In this document: positions 8,074 through 16,842 of the stretch, piece after piece
Layout of the letters: each line of letters opens with the position of its first letter
Numbering within the stretch: the first letter of the stretch is position 1
Assembly (NCBI RefSeq): GCF_005771535.1
Contig: NZ_VANU01000007.1
Location: 115,009-179,008, forward strand
Direction: 5' to 3'
Source: Arcobacter arenosus
Lineage (GTDB): Bacteria; Campylobacterota; Campylobacteria; Campylobacterales; Arcobacteraceae
DNA length: 64,000 nucleotides
Position numbers and translations under genes: made by a program
Notes under the pieces: generated by a model
What the model was told of the DNA's origin: nothing
Database searches by the model: none
The model's input: the letters and a program-made list of their open reading frames with translations, nothing else

Positions 8074-9285
8074 CTATTTATCCAAGTTATATGCGTCATG
8101 TAAAACTCTAACCGCTAACTCAGCATATTTTTCCTCAATAATTACAGAGATTTTAATTTCAGAAGTAGAAATTATTCTAATATTAATATTTTCATTTGCT
8201 AGTGCAGTAAAAGCTTTTGATGCAACACCTGTATGTGATTTCATACCAACACCAACAATTGAAACTTTACAAATTTTGTCATTATAGTCGATATTTCCAA
8301 CTTCACCTTTAAAAGTTTCCATAACTTCTTTACAAATTTCCCAATCAGTAGTAGGGATAGTGAAATCTAAATCAGTTTTACCGTCAACACCAACTGTTTG
8401 TACAATCATATCAACGTTGATTTTTGCATCTGCAAGAGCAGTAAAGATAGTTGAAGCAATACCCGGTCTATCTGTTACTCCATACATACCAACTCTTACT
8501 TGGTTTTTATCTAATGCAATACCACTTACTACTGGTTTTTCCATAATATTTTCTTCCTTAGTTATTAATGTTCCTTCAACCTCAGGGGTGAAGCTACTCC
8601 TTGAAACTAAATTTACATTTAGTTTTTTTGCCATTTCAACAGATCTGTTTTGTAGAACTTTTGCACCAGCACTTGCTAATTCTAACATCTCATCATATGA
8701 GATTTGTGTAAGTTTTTTTGCCTTAGGTTCTATTCTAGGATCAGTTGTATAAATCCCATCAACATCAGTATAGATTTCACAAACATCAGCTTCAATTGCT
8801 CCAGCAATTGCAACTGCAGTTAAGTCACTTCCTCCACGTCCTAGTGTTGATACTCTATTTGTATCCATTGTAACACCTTGAAAACCTGCTACAATAATTA
8901 TTTTACCATCATCAATAGCTTTTTTCATATTCGCAGTATCAATAGATTCAATTCTAGCTTTCATATGTGCATTATCTGTAACAATACCAGCTTCTCTACC
9001 ACTCATTGAAGTAGTTTTGTAGCCTTGTTCATTTAATGCAATTGAAAGTAGTGCAGAGGTAACTCTTTCCCCTGAACTTAAAAGCATATCAACTTCATCT
9101 GCCTTAGGAGTTTTTGAATAATACTCAGCATATTCAATTAACTTATTTGTTTCACCACTCATTGCAGATACTACCGCAATAATATCATGACCTTCATCTC
9201 TAATTTTTTTGATTATTTCAGCGACATTTTGAATTCTTTCTAATGTCCCTACACTTGTTCCACCGAATTTTAAAACTTTTAACAT
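8074..9285 (-). CDS. lysC: Aspartokinase LysC
   Basis: 403 residues. Phosphorylates aspartate at the head of the lysine/threonine/methionine and diaminopimelate pathway. The N-terminal kinase has KFGGTSVG at 6-13, the SSGERVTSALL loop, and the GRGGSDLTAVA nucleotide loop near 149-159. Two C-terminal ACT domains follow (about 265-335 and 345-403, the latter including VSIVGVGMKSHTGVASKAF), the allosteric sites for end-product control. Second gene of the rppH operon; hobA follows after 10 bases. A 130-residue plus-strand frame opposite its ACT region is a shadow. Confidence 0.96.
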   Translation of the reverse strand: MLKVLKFGGTSVGTLERIQNVAEIIKKIRDEGHDIIAVVSAMSGETNKLIEYAEYYSKTPKADEVDMLLSSGERVTSALLSIALNEQGYKTTSMSGREAGIVTDNAHMKARIESIDTANMKKAIDDGKIIIVAGFQGVTMDTNRVSTLGRGGSDLTAVAIAGAIEADVCEIYTDVDGIYTTDPRIEPKAKKLTQISYDEMLELASAGAKVLQNRSVEMAKKLNVNLVSRSSFTPEVEGTLITKEENIMEKPVVSGIALDKNQVRVGMYGVTDRPGIASTIFTALADAKINVDMIVQTVGVDGKTDLDFTIPTTDWEICKEVMETFKGEVGNIDYNDKICKVSIVGVGMKSHTGVASKAFTALANENINIRIISTSEIKISVIIEEKYAELAVRVLHDAYNLDK

Positions 9286-9301
9286 CTACTTTTACTAACC
9301 T

Positions 9302-9799
9302 TTAAATATAACCTTCTTTTTTAAAGTACTTTAAAACTTGTTTATATACAGTCCTTTTAAAAAAAGTTATGTAATTATATATATTTTTTGTAGCTACAAA
9401 TTTATATTCACTAAACTCAGGGATATGAGTATTAATGTTTATTTTTGCACCTTTTTTTAATTTAACTAAATAATACTTCTGAATTTGTCCATCAAATGGA
9501 TACATTTTCTTTGCAATTGAAGGAGGAAAGTCATAACTAACCCATTGGGGGTATTCTGCAATTATTTCAATCTCTCTTGTTCCAATCTCTTCTTCAAGCT
9601 CTCTAAATAAAGCCTGCCTTGGTGATTCTCCATCATCAATCCCACCTTGGGGGAATTGCCATGCATTATCTACATCAGTTCTTGAAGCAATAAAAACTTC
9701 ACATTTTTCAGGGTATTTTGCTGATAGTACTATTGCCGCTACATTTGGTCTATACTTTTTCTTATCTTTACTTAATTCGTCATTTTTTTTATCAGTCAT
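9302..9799 (-). CDS. rppH: RNA pyrophosphohydrolase RppH/NudH (Nudix)
   Basis: 165 residues from the chosen start. Removes pyrophosphate from 5'-triphosphate RNA (or Ap4A) and so starts mRNA decay. The Nudix box is complete: GGIDDGESPRQALFRELEEE with IG next. The Trp-Gln-Phe-Pro-Gln segment before it and QKYYLVKL after it are typical of RppH. I prefer ATG 9799 (MTDKKND) over ATG 9829: AAGGGA precedes it, and the only good -10 box (9830-9835) would start the transcript downstream of 9829. First gene of the operon to folP, divergent from hemW. Confidence 0.92.
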   Translation of the reverse strand: MTDKKNDELSKDKKKYRPNVAAIVLSAKYPEKCEVFIASRTDVDNAWQFPQGGIDDGESPRQALFRELEEEIGTREIEIIAEYPQWVSYDFPPSIAKKMYPFDGQIQKYYLVKLKKGAKININTHIPEFSEYKFVATKNIYNYITFFKRTVYKQVLKYFKKEGYI

Positions 9800-9814
9800 A
9801 AATAATATTTCCCT

Positions 9815-9837
9815 TATAATTAGCCGCATATTATAAT
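9815..9837. promoter_or_regulatory. Divergent promoters of rppH (minus) and hemW (plus)
   Basis: Within the 55-base gap: TATAAT on plus at 9815-9820, TATAAT on plus at 9832-9837, and TATAAT on minus at 9830-9835, the last two overlapping inside the palindrome ATTATAAT. The minus box fits rppH (start 9799). The plus box at 9815 gives hemW a usable leader, while the one at 9832 would place the transcript start on the ribosome binding site. Confidence 0.5.
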
Positions 9838-9854
9838 AAAACTAGGATTAAAAA

Positions 9855-10919
9855 TTGCTTTTATACTTACACATTCCATTTTGCGATTCTAAATGCCACT
9901 ATTGCGCATTTAACTCATATACAGATAGATTTCATTTGAAAAAAGAGTATATGAAAGCATTAGAAAAACAACTAAAATTTGAACTTGAAAAAAATATGGG
10001 CGAAAATCAATTTTTACAAACAGTATTTATTGGAGGAGGTACTCCAAGTACAGTTAAAATTGAAGATTATGAAAATATTTTCAAATTGATAAATAAATAT
10101 AAAACAAAAGATACAGAGATAACAACAGAGTGTAATCCAAATTCAGCTTCTTTAAAATGGCTTCAAGGGATGAAAGATTATGGTGTCAATAGAATTAGTT
10201 TTGGAGTACAAAGTTTTGATGATAATAAGTTAAAAAAGTTAAATCGTGCGCATAATTCAAAAGGAGCAATATCTGCTATACAAAATGCATCTTGTATAGG
10301 TTTTAATAGAATTAACTGTGATATAATTTACGGAGTTGAAGGTGATAGTTTTGATTCTTTGAAAGATGATTTTGATACTATTTTCTCACTACCAATTAAT
10401 CATATTAGTGCTTATTCTTTAACACTAGAAGAGGGTACAAAATTTTTTAATAAATCTGAAATAAAAATTGATGATGAAGAGTTGTCCTATAAAATTTTTA
10501 ACTATTTAGAAGAGAATGGGTTTAGTCAATATGAAATTTCAAACTTTTCTAAGACAAAAGATGATGAATCAAAACATAATTTTGGTTATTGGCAACATAA
10601 AAACTATATTGGTGTTGGTGCCGGAGCTGTTGGTTGTGTTAATAAAGTTAGGTATTACCCAAATAAACTAATAGAGAAGTATATCTCGAATCCTTGTGAA
10701 TATGAGATTGAACACTTAAGTGATGAGGATGTTATAATAGAAAAAGTACTTTTAGGTCTTAGATGTTCAAATGGTTTTAACATAAATATATTAGATGACA
10801 ATCAAAAAATAAAAGTGAAAGATTTGATTGAAAATCAAAAACTAATAATAAAAGATGATAATATTTATAACAAAAATTTTCTTTTAGCAGATGAATTAGC
10901 CCTTTATATCCTAGAGTAA
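9855..10919 (+). CDS. hemW: HemW-like radical SAM protein (coproporphyrinogen-III-oxidase family)
   Basis: 354 residues. Opens with LLYLHIPFCDSKCHYCAFNSY, giving the radical-SAM triad C-x3-C-x2-C close to the N-terminus exactly as in HemW. FIGGGTPST, EITTECNPNSA-like and GVNRISFGVQSFDDNKLKKLNRAH follow. HemW is a heme chaperone; true HemN has a longer N-terminal part with further residues, so HemN activity is unlikely. The start is TTG 9855 with AGGA 7 bases upstream; no ATG is available before the Cys motif. Followed by prmC after 46 bases with its own TATAAT (10932-10937). Confidence 0.88.
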   Translation: MLLYLHIPFCDSKCHYCAFNSYTDRFHLKKEYMKALEKQLKFELEKNMGENQFLQTVFIGGGTPSTVKIEDYENIFKLINKYKTKDTEITTECNPNSASLKWLQGMKDYGVNRISFGVQSFDDNKLKKLNRAHNSKGAISAIQNASCIGFNRINCDIIYGVEGDSFDSLKDDFDTIFSLPINHISAYSLTLEEGTKFFNKSEIKIDDEELSYKIFNYLEENGFSQYEISNFSKTKDDESKHNFGYWQHKNYIGVGAGAVGCVNKVRYYPNKLIEKYISNPCEYEIEHLSDEDVIIEKVLLGLRCSNGFNINILDDNQKIKVKDLIENQKLIIKDDNIYNKNFLLADELALYILE

Positions 10920-10965
10920 TCTATTTTTGACTATAATTGCATCTTTTATAATAAGGTAAATATAA

Positions 10966-11790
10966 ATGACTATAAAAGAGTGTGTTAGAAAGTATTCACA
11001 AGAATTAAAATTTGTAACTCATATTCCAGCAAAGGAGATTGAGATATTAATTGGATATTTACTTGATAAAAATCCAATTTGGTTACATCTTAATTATAAT
11101 ATAGAGTTTGAAAAAGAAAAAGAATTAAAAAAATTAGTCTCAAAAAGAGCAACAAACTATCCCATAGAATATTTAATAAAAAAAGCTTCATTTTATGGAG
11201 AGAATTTCATTGTTAGAGAAAATGTATTAATTCCTAGACCTGAAACTGAACTTTTAGTAGATAATGCCATTGAGATTTTAAAGGAACAAAAGTCAAAAGT
11301 TAAAGTTTTAGAAATAGGGACAGGTTCTGGAATTATTTCTGTAATGTTAGCAAAACTAATAGAAGATATTGAAATAATTGCAGTTGATATAAATGAAGAT
11401 GCATTAACCCTTGCAAAAGAGAATGCAAAAAAACATAATGTTGAAGAAAAAATAGATTTTAGATTAAGTAATTTATATGAAAGTGTTGTTGAGAATGATA
11501 TTTTTATGACAATTTCAAATCCTCCTTATATAGCAGATGATTACAAACTTCCAGAAAATGTAAAATATGAACCTAAGAATGCACTTTTTGGTGGAAAAAT
11601 AGGGGATGAACTTTTAAAAAAGATTATAGATGAAACTTATAACAAAGATATTCTTTATCTTTTATGTGAAATGGGTTATGATCAAAAGGAGCCTTTAACG
11701 AAATATTTAAAATCGTTAAATCTAAGTGATTTTAATTTCTACAAAGATTATGAAGAGTTTGATAGAGGTTTCACTTTAAAATTAAAATAA
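10966..11790 (+). CDS. prmC: Release factor glutamine methyltransferase PrmC (HemK)
   Basis: 274 residues. Methylates the Gln of the GGQ motif in release factors 1 and 2. An N-terminal helical release-factor-binding domain (1-80) ends with the PIEYLIKKASFYGENFIVRENVLIPRPETE block. The SAM site VLEIGTGSGIISVMLAK follows, then the glutamine-binding catalytic NPPYI (about 184-188). Preceded by AAGG 9 bases upstream of ATG and by a TATAAT at 10932-10937. The M3 peptidase follows after 25 bases, probably on the same transcript. Confidence 0.93.
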   Translation: MTIKECVRKYSQELKFVTHIPAKEIEILIGYLLDKNPIWLHLNYNIEFEKEKELKKLVSKRATNYPIEYLIKKASFYGENFIVRENVLIPRPETELLVDNAIEILKEQKSKVKVLEIGTGSGIISVMLAKLIEDIEIIAVDINEDALTLAKENAKKHNVEEKIDFRLSNLYESVVENDIFMTISNPPYIADDYKLPENVKYEPKNALFGGKIGDELLKKIIDETYNKDILYLLCEMGYDQKEPLTKYLKSLNLSDFNFYKDYEEFDRGFTLKLK

Positions 11791-11815
11791 ATCAAAATAA
11801 AATAGGAGTAATAAA

Positions 11816-13783
11816 ATGTTTAATGAATTTAATATAAGTAATTTAGAAAATGCAAAAAGTAATTTAGAAGTATTGTTAACAACAAGTAAAAATGAAATTG
11901 ATGAACTTTTAAAAATTGAAAATAAAACATATGAAAATTTTGTAAAACCATATGAAGAAATAGGGGAGAGGGTAAATGAATTCCTAACACCAATTTTTCA
12001 TATTGATTCTGTTAAAAATTCAGAAATAACGACAAAAGTTTATGAAGAGTGCCTTCCTTTAATCTCAGATTATGAAACTAACATATCTCAAAATGATAAT
12101 ATTTATAGGTCTTTAAAAGATATACAAGATAACTATAGTACCTCTTTAAATGATATACAAAAAAAAGTACTTGAAAATGAAATTAGGGATTTTAAATTAA
12201 GTGGATGTCATTTAAATAATGAAAAGAAAGACAGACTTAAAGAGTTAAATTTAAAACTTAGTGAACTATCTCATAAGTTTTCGCAAAATCTTTTAAATGC
12301 AACAAATAGTTATGAGATGATTATTGATAACTATGAAGATGTTAAAGAATTACCACAATCAGATTTAGCTTTAGCTAAGTTTGAAGAGGATGGAAAAACT
12401 AAATATAAATTTACTCTTCAAATGCCATCTTATTTGGCTTATATAACTTATGGTTCAAATAGAGAAAAAAGAGAAGAGATTTATAAAGCTTATTGCACAA
12501 GGGCACCAGAAAATGGAAAAATTATTGAAGAGATATTAAAACTAAAATATGAAAAAGTTAATATTTTAGGTTTTGATAATTATGCACAATATTCACTTTC
12601 TACAAAAATGGCTAAAACAGAAGAAGAAGTTGTTAGATTTTTAGAAGAATTAGCATTAAAAGGGAAAGATAAAGCAAAAGAGGAACTTAAAGAATTAGAA
12701 GAATATGCAAAAGAAGATAATATTACAAATCTTAAAAGTTATGATTTAGCATATTACAGCGAAAAGCTTAAAAAAGCTAAATATGATATTGACCAAGAAT
12801 ACTATAGACCATTTTTTGAACAAAACTCAGTATTAAATGGTTTTTTCAATTTTTTAAATGAAGTATTTAACATAAAATTTACTCTTACAGATGCAAAAGC
12901 ATGGGATACTACTGTTAATGTATATGATATAAGTGAAGATGGAAAAACTATTGCTAGAATTTATATAGACTTACAATCAAGAAAAGACAAAAGAGGGGGT
13001 GCATGGATGAATAATTGGCACTCTTACTATATAAACTCAAAGGGTAAAGAACAATTACCAACTGCATATATTGTTGGTAATTTCCCCCCAGCAAAAGATG
13101 ATACACCATCATTACTAAGACATGATGATGTTGTTACACTATTTCATGAAATGGGACATGCTCTACACCATCTTTTAAGTAAAGTTCCGGAAGCACTTGT
13201 TAGTGGTATTTCTGGTGTTGCTTGGGATGTTGTTGAATTCCCATCACAATTTTTAGAATACTTTGCATATGATAAAGAGGTTCTAAAATTATTTGCAAAA
13301 CACTATGAAACAGGTGAAGTTTTAAGTGATGAAGCTATTGATAGAATAATAAATGCAAAGAATTTTCAATCATCTTTAGGAATGTTAAGACAAGTTGAAT
13401 TTGCATTATTCGATTTTAAATTACATCAAAAATTATATGAAACAGAATATGAAGTACAAAAAGTATTAGATAGTGTAAGAGATAAAGTATCAGTAATGAA
13501 TCCACCTAAATATAATAAATTTCAAAATGGTTTTAGCCATATTTTTGCAGGTGGATATGCAGCTGGATATTATTCATATAAATGGGCTGAAGTATTAAGT
13601 GCAGATGCTTTTTTTATGTTTATTGATTCAGGTAAAGTTTTAAATAAAGAGTTAGCTGTTAAATATAAAAATATAATTTTAAAAAATGGAGGTTCAAAAG
13701 ATATGGACAAACTTTTCTTTGAACTAACAAATAGAGAGCCAAGTGTAGATTCTTTATTAAAAATTGATGGAATTATTAGTTAA
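11816..13783 (+). CDS. M3-family oligopeptidase (oligopeptidase A / PrlC type)
   Basis: 655 residues, the usual length for oligopeptidase A. Cytoplasmic zinc endopeptidase that degrades short peptides, including cleaved signal peptides. The zinc site HEMGH is at residues 444-448 and the third ligand Glu at 474 (GVAWDVVEFPSQ). The C-terminal FSHIFAGGYAAGYYSYKWAEVLSADAF is the conserved substrate-binding block of M3A enzymes. AGGAG-type ribosome binding site 6 bases before ATG. No signal peptide. Confidence 0.93.
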   Translation: MFNEFNISNLENAKSNLEVLLTTSKNEIDELLKIENKTYENFVKPYEEIGERVNEFLTPIFHIDSVKNSEITTKVYEECLPLISDYETNISQNDNIYRSLKDIQDNYSTSLNDIQKKVLENEIRDFKLSGCHLNNEKKDRLKELNLKLSELSHKFSQNLLNATNSYEMIIDNYEDVKELPQSDLALAKFEEDGKTKYKFTLQMPSYLAYITYGSNREKREEIYKAYCTRAPENGKIIEEILKLKYEKVNILGFDNYAQYSLSTKMAKTEEEVVRFLEELALKGKDKAKEELKELEEYAKEDNITNLKSYDLAYYSEKLKKAKYDIDQEYYRPFFEQNSVLNGFFNFLNEVFNIKFTLTDAKAWDTTVNVYDISEDGKTIARIYIDLQSRKDKRGGAWMNNWHSYYINSKGKEQLPTAYIVGNFPPAKDDTPSLLRHDDVVTLFHEMGHALHHLLSKVPEALVSGISGVAWDVVEFPSQFLEYFAYDKEVLKLFAKHYETGEVLSDEAIDRIINAKNFQSSLGMLRQVEFALFDFKLHQKLYETEYEVQKVLDSVRDKVSVMNPPKYNKFQNGFSHIFAGGYAAGYYSYKWAEVLSADAFFMFIDSGKVLNKELAVKYKNIILKNGGSKDMDKLFFELTNREPSVDSLLKIDGIIS

Positions 13784-13837
13784 TTTTTGTAATAATATGG
13801 CTTTTAAATCATATGAAAAATTATAAGGAATATCTAA

Positions 13838-14323
13838 ATGACAAATGCTGAGACTATCGCTAAATTAAATGACGCTTTAGAGAAACTGATTAAAGGTTAT
13901 GAAGAGTTACAAAACTCTTATGAACAACTGCAAGATGAGAATAATAAATTAAATAGTGAAGTTAGCAATTTGAAAGATAAAATAGCAGATCTTGAAGAAA
14001 GTAAAAGAGTATTAGAAGATAATGTAAATGAACTTCAAGATAATACAGAAAAAGATTCATCAAATATTAGCTCTATGCTAGATAAAATTGAAGGTTTATT
14101 AAGTAAAAAAAACCATCCTGCTGCACCAAACTATTCTAAAAAAGAGGAAGAGGGTAATAATTCAACTTCTTCTAATATTTTAGATATTAATTCTTCTGAA
14201 ACTCCTAAAAAAGATATAAAAGAATCTTTTGGTGAAATAATAGTAGAAGATAAAAAAGAAGAGTCCTCAGATAAAATAGATTTAAATAGAATGGCATCAC
14301 TTCTTAATGGTTTTAATAAATAG
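13838..14323 (+). CDS. Coiled-coil protein of unknown function
   Basis: 161 residues. Residues about 5-85 form a near-continuous heptad pattern (LEKLIKGYEELQNSYEQLQDEN, then LNSEVSNLKDKIADLEES), followed by a Ser/Asn/Lys/Glu-rich disordered tail and a short helical end (KIDLNRMASLLNGFNK). No signal peptide or membrane segment. AAGGA precedes ATG at good spacing. The shape recalls small division or segregation accessory proteins (ZapB-like coiled coils) but there is no sequence signature, so no function is given. The gene for the 92-residue protein starts 3 bases after the stop. Confidence 0.7.
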   Translation: MTNAETIAKLNDALEKLIKGYEELQNSYEQLQDENNKLNSEVSNLKDKIADLEESKRVLEDNVNELQDNTEKDSSNISSMLDKIEGLLSKKNHPAAPNYSKKEEEGNNSTSSNILDINSSETPKKDIKESFGEIIVEDKKEESSDKIDLNRMASLLNGFNK

Positions 14324-14326
14324 TAT

Positions 14327-14605
14327 ATGATTTTACTTTTAAATAAGATTTCTTTATTTTCAACTTTTGGTGTTGATTCCTTTGATTCCTTAGATGCTAG
14401 TATTAACACAATGGCACCTTCAATGGTTGAATACTATTTGTCTGATCTTTCTTCTGGAAATGATGACACTTATTTGAATAAAAGAAATATTCAAAATAGT
14501 ATCAATATTGGTGAATATTCTATTTATTTAGATTATGATGATGAGATATATTTAGAAATAGAGGATAATCAAGAAGATGACTATGAAACAGCTTCTTTAT
14601 GGTAG
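14327..14605 (+). CDS. Small acidic protein of unknown function
   Basis: 92 residues, strongly acidic in the second half (DYDDEIYLEIEDNQEDDYETASLW). No membrane segment, signal peptide or recognised domain. Its ATG follows the stop of the coiled-coil gene by 3 bases, so coupled translation is likely, but there is no strong separate ribosome binding site. It converges on xerH with 6 bases between the stops, and both stops lie in one hairpin (14587-14613). I treat it as a real gene because of the tight spacing and because the antisense frame is not better, but that is inference. Confidence 0.5.
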   Translation: MILLLNKISLFSTFGVDSFDSLDASINTMAPSMVEYYLSDLSSGNDDTYLNKRNIQNSINIGEYSIYLDYDDEIYLEIEDNQEDDYETASLW

Positions 14606-14613
14606 AAGCTGTT
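14587..14613. terminator. Hairpin spanning the convergent stops of the small acidic gene and xerH
   Basis: 10-bp perfect stem AACAGCTTCT (14587-14596) and AGAAGCTGTT (14604-14613) with a 7-base loop. The plus-strand TAG lies at 14603-14605 and the xerH TAA at 14612-14614, so the hairpin covers both gene ends. No long U-tract on either side, so termination strength is uncertain. Confidence 0.55.
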
Positions 14614-15664
14614 AAAAAATATCTGTAGTCTTTTTCAATTTATCTTTATCAAAATGGGTATAAATTCTAGATGTATTTATATCTGCATGACCTAATGATT
14701 CTTGAACTAGTATCAGATCTTTACTTTTTTGATAAAGCATAGTTGCAAATGTATGTCTTAACATATGAGCACCATTTTTCTCTTTTCTAATTCCTACGCT
14801 TAAAAGTATTTTTTCAACTATACTACTAATATATGCTTGACTTAAAGGTTTTCCTTTTTGATTACAAAAGAGTAGGTTATTTTCACAACATTTAATATCC
14901 ATCCAAGAGCTAAGATCTTTTTTTATAATAGATTCTTTTATCATTACAACTCTAGGTTTATTACCCTTACCTCGAACTTGTATTATATAAGCATCTTCAT
15001 CTTTATTAAAATCTTTTAAATCAATATTAATTGCCTCACTAACTCTTATGCCTGTATATAGTATTATTTTTATTATAAGTCTATTTCTAGCGGCAATTTT
15101 TACACTAAATGAGTATAAATCAATACCTTCAATAAATCTTTGAACTTCTTCTTTTTGCATAAAAGAGGGCAGTTTTGTACCACTTTTTCCAGATAATCCA
15201 CCCCAGTTTTTTAATTCAATACCATATCTATATACAAATCCATTAGATTCTTCGTTTTGTTTATCAATATAACCAAAAAAAGTTGTAAGGGCAATTCTGT
15301 AGTTCTTTTTAGTTGCATCTGATAATGTACTTGTTTCAGTTGCCAAGAAATCACTTAATAATTCTTCATCTATCTCTTTCATAGAAGAAGCACCATAATT
15401 GTCTAAAAAATTAAATAGTTTTGAAAGGGGTATAAAATAGACATGAATACTATTGATTCCAATATTTCTAACTTCTTTTACAATATCTTTTAATAATTCA
15501 ATTGAGTCAAAGCCTTTAACTAATTGTTGTAATATTTTTGCTAAACGCTCTTTATCTTTAACTTGTCTATTTGACAATGAAGTGATTTTATTTCTAATAA
15601 ACCGTGATAACCAGAATAAATAAGTTTTATTAAAAGATGATTTAAAATCTAGTGGATATTTCAA
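14612..15664 (-). CDS. xerH: XerH-type tyrosine recombinase
   Basis: 350 residues. Single-subunit Xer recombinase of Campylobacterota that resolves chromosome dimers at dif (difH). Catalytic set visible: R207 (TGIRVSEAI), K233 in the beta-hairpin (RGKGNK), H300 and R303 (AHMLRHTFATML), H326 (LGHADI) and the nucleophile Y335 (SRIYTHF). An N-terminal SAM-like core-binding domain covers about 1-165. Longer than XerC/XerD (about 300), as XerH proteins are. The context fits: a dif-like inverted repeat lies 27 bases upstream of its start. An integrase of a mobile element is less likely, since no other mobile genes or attachment repeats are seen. Confidence 0.88.
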   Translation of the reverse strand: MKYPLDFKSSFNKTYLFWLSRFIRNKITSLSNRQVKDKERLAKILQQLVKGFDSIELLKDIVKEVRNIGINSIHVYFIPLSKLFNFLDNYGASSMKEIDEELLSDFLATETSTLSDATKKNYRIALTTFFGYIDKQNEESNGFVYRYGIELKNWGGLSGKSGTKLPSFMQKEEVQRFIEGIDLYSFSVKIAARNRLIIKIILYTGIRVSEAINIDLKDFNKDEDAYIIQVRGKGNKPRVVMIKESIIKKDLSSWMDIKCCENNLLFCNQKGKPLSQAYISSIVEKILLSVGIRKEKNGAHMLRHTFATMLYQKSKDLILVQESLGHADINTSRIYTHFDKDKLKKTTDIF

Positions 15665-15690
15665 AATAGGCCTTTATAATATATTTTACT

Positions 15691-15712
15691 TTTGGAAACT
15701 ATAATTTCCAAA
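15691..15712. other. dif: Candidate dif site for XerH (inverted repeat)
   Basis: TTTGGAAA (15691-15698), a 6-base spacer CTATAA, then TTTCCAAA (15705-15712): perfect 8-bp arms around a 6-bp centre, the architecture of tyrosine-recombinase core sites. It lies in the 74-base gap between the start of xerH and the end of cheB. In Helicobacter difH lies by xerH. Genes on both sides run toward this point over long stretches, as expected near the replication terminus. A transcription terminator is a weaker alternative, because no U-tract follows directly. Confidence 0.6.
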
Positions 15713-15738
15713 TTATAATATATCCTACCTTAATACTC

Positions 15739-16824
15739 CTATCTTTTCTTACCTGAACTAAAATCAATTATATACTGTGCAATTTCATTTAAATGTACAA
15801 TATCTTTTACTGCACCTTTTTGTATAGCTTTTGCAGGCATACCAAATACTACGCAACTTTCTTCATTTTGTGCAATTGTGTATGCACCATTGTCATATAG
15901 TTCTTTCATTGCAATTGAACCATCATCACCCATACCTGTCATCATAATAGCCATAGTTGAACCACCACCAACAACATTGTTGATTGATCTAAACATTACA
16001 TCAACACTTGGTCTATGATGACTTACTTTTACAGTATCAAGTAATTTAGTTTTGTAAACACTACCAACTTTCTCAATGGTTAAGTGCATATTCCCAGGAG
16101 ACAAATAAGCATGCCCCTCTTCTAGTATCATCCCATCAGTTGCCTCGTGAACTGTTAAGCATGAATTGTCATTTAATCTATCAGCAAAAGATTTAGAAAA
16201 TCCATAAGGTATATGTTGCGTTATTAAAATGGGAGGAAGATTGTTTGTTAAACTCTTAAAGACCTTTAAAAGTGATTCAACCCCACCTGTTGATGAACCA
16301 ATTGCAATAAGTTTTTTTGCTCCAAAACTACTTCTTGCCGGAGTTGATCTAATAACTTCATCCGGATGTATTTTTCTTTCTACATCCATATGTTTTTTTG
16401 ATATAACTTTCTTTTTTGGGGTTGGTTTTTTTAATGTGTATCTTTTAAGAAGAAAAGTTAGGTTTAATAAACTTTCTTTGATTCTTTTTGCAAATGCAGC
16501 CATAGATTCACCAGAATCAGGCTTTGGAATAAATCCAACAGCTCCATCATCAAAAATATCATTTCCCCTAACAGATTCACCTGAAATAACAACAGCTGGC
16601 ATAGGGTGTAAACGCATAAGGTTCCTTAAGAATGTAACACCATTCATTTTTGGCATATTAATATCAATAGTTACTAAATCAGGTTCATACTCTTTTATCT
16701 TTTCCCTAGCATCATATGCATCATATGCATCAGCAATTACTTCAAACTCATCAATACTATTAATCATATCTTTTATAATTCTTCTCATTGATGGAGAATC
16801 ATCAATAACCAAAACTGTATACAT
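15739..16824 (-). CDS. cheB: Chemotaxis methylesterase/deamidase CheB
   Basis: 361 residues. Response-regulator domain (1-125) with D8/D9, phospho-acceptor D54 and K101, a basic linker (132-145), then the methylesterase domain with catalytic S178 (GSSTGG), H204 (TQHIP) and D300 (MTGMGDDG). Removes methyl groups from receptor glutamates when phosphorylated by CheA, giving adaptation. Unlike the REC-less CheB of Campylobacter jejuni, this one has its receiver domain. Last gene of cheY-cheA-cheR-cheD-cheB. A 205-residue plus-strand frame across its 5' half is a shadow. Confidence 0.95.
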   Translation of the reverse strand: MYTVLVIDDSPSMRRIIKDMINSIDEFEVIADAYDAYDAREKIKEYEPDLVTIDINMPKMNGVTFLRNLMRLHPMPAVVISGESVRGNDIFDDGAVGFIPKPDSGESMAAFAKRIKESLLNLTFLLKRYTLKKPTPKKKVISKKHMDVERKIHPDEVIRSTPARSSFGAKKLIAIGSSTGGVESLLKVFKSLTNNLPPILITQHIPYGFSKSFADRLNDNSCLTVHEATDGMILEEGHAYLSPGNMHLTIEKVGSVYKTKLLDTVKVSHHRPSVDVMFRSINNVVGGGSTMAIMMTGMGDDGSIAMKELYDNGAYTIAQNEESCVVFGMPAKAIQKGAVKDIVHLNEIAQYIIDFSSGKKR

Positions 16825-16842
16825 ACTTACCCTATCCTCTTA

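Noticed and set aside
8360..8752. 130-residue plus-strand reading frame opposite lysC
   Set aside because: Lies wholly antisense to the conserved ACT and kinase regions of lysC, has no ribosome binding site and gives a low-complexity hydrophobic product.
14612..15664. XerH as the integrase of a genomic island
   Set aside because: No attachment-site direct repeats, tRNA gene, transposase or phage gene is nearby, and the flanking genes are core chromosomal genes.
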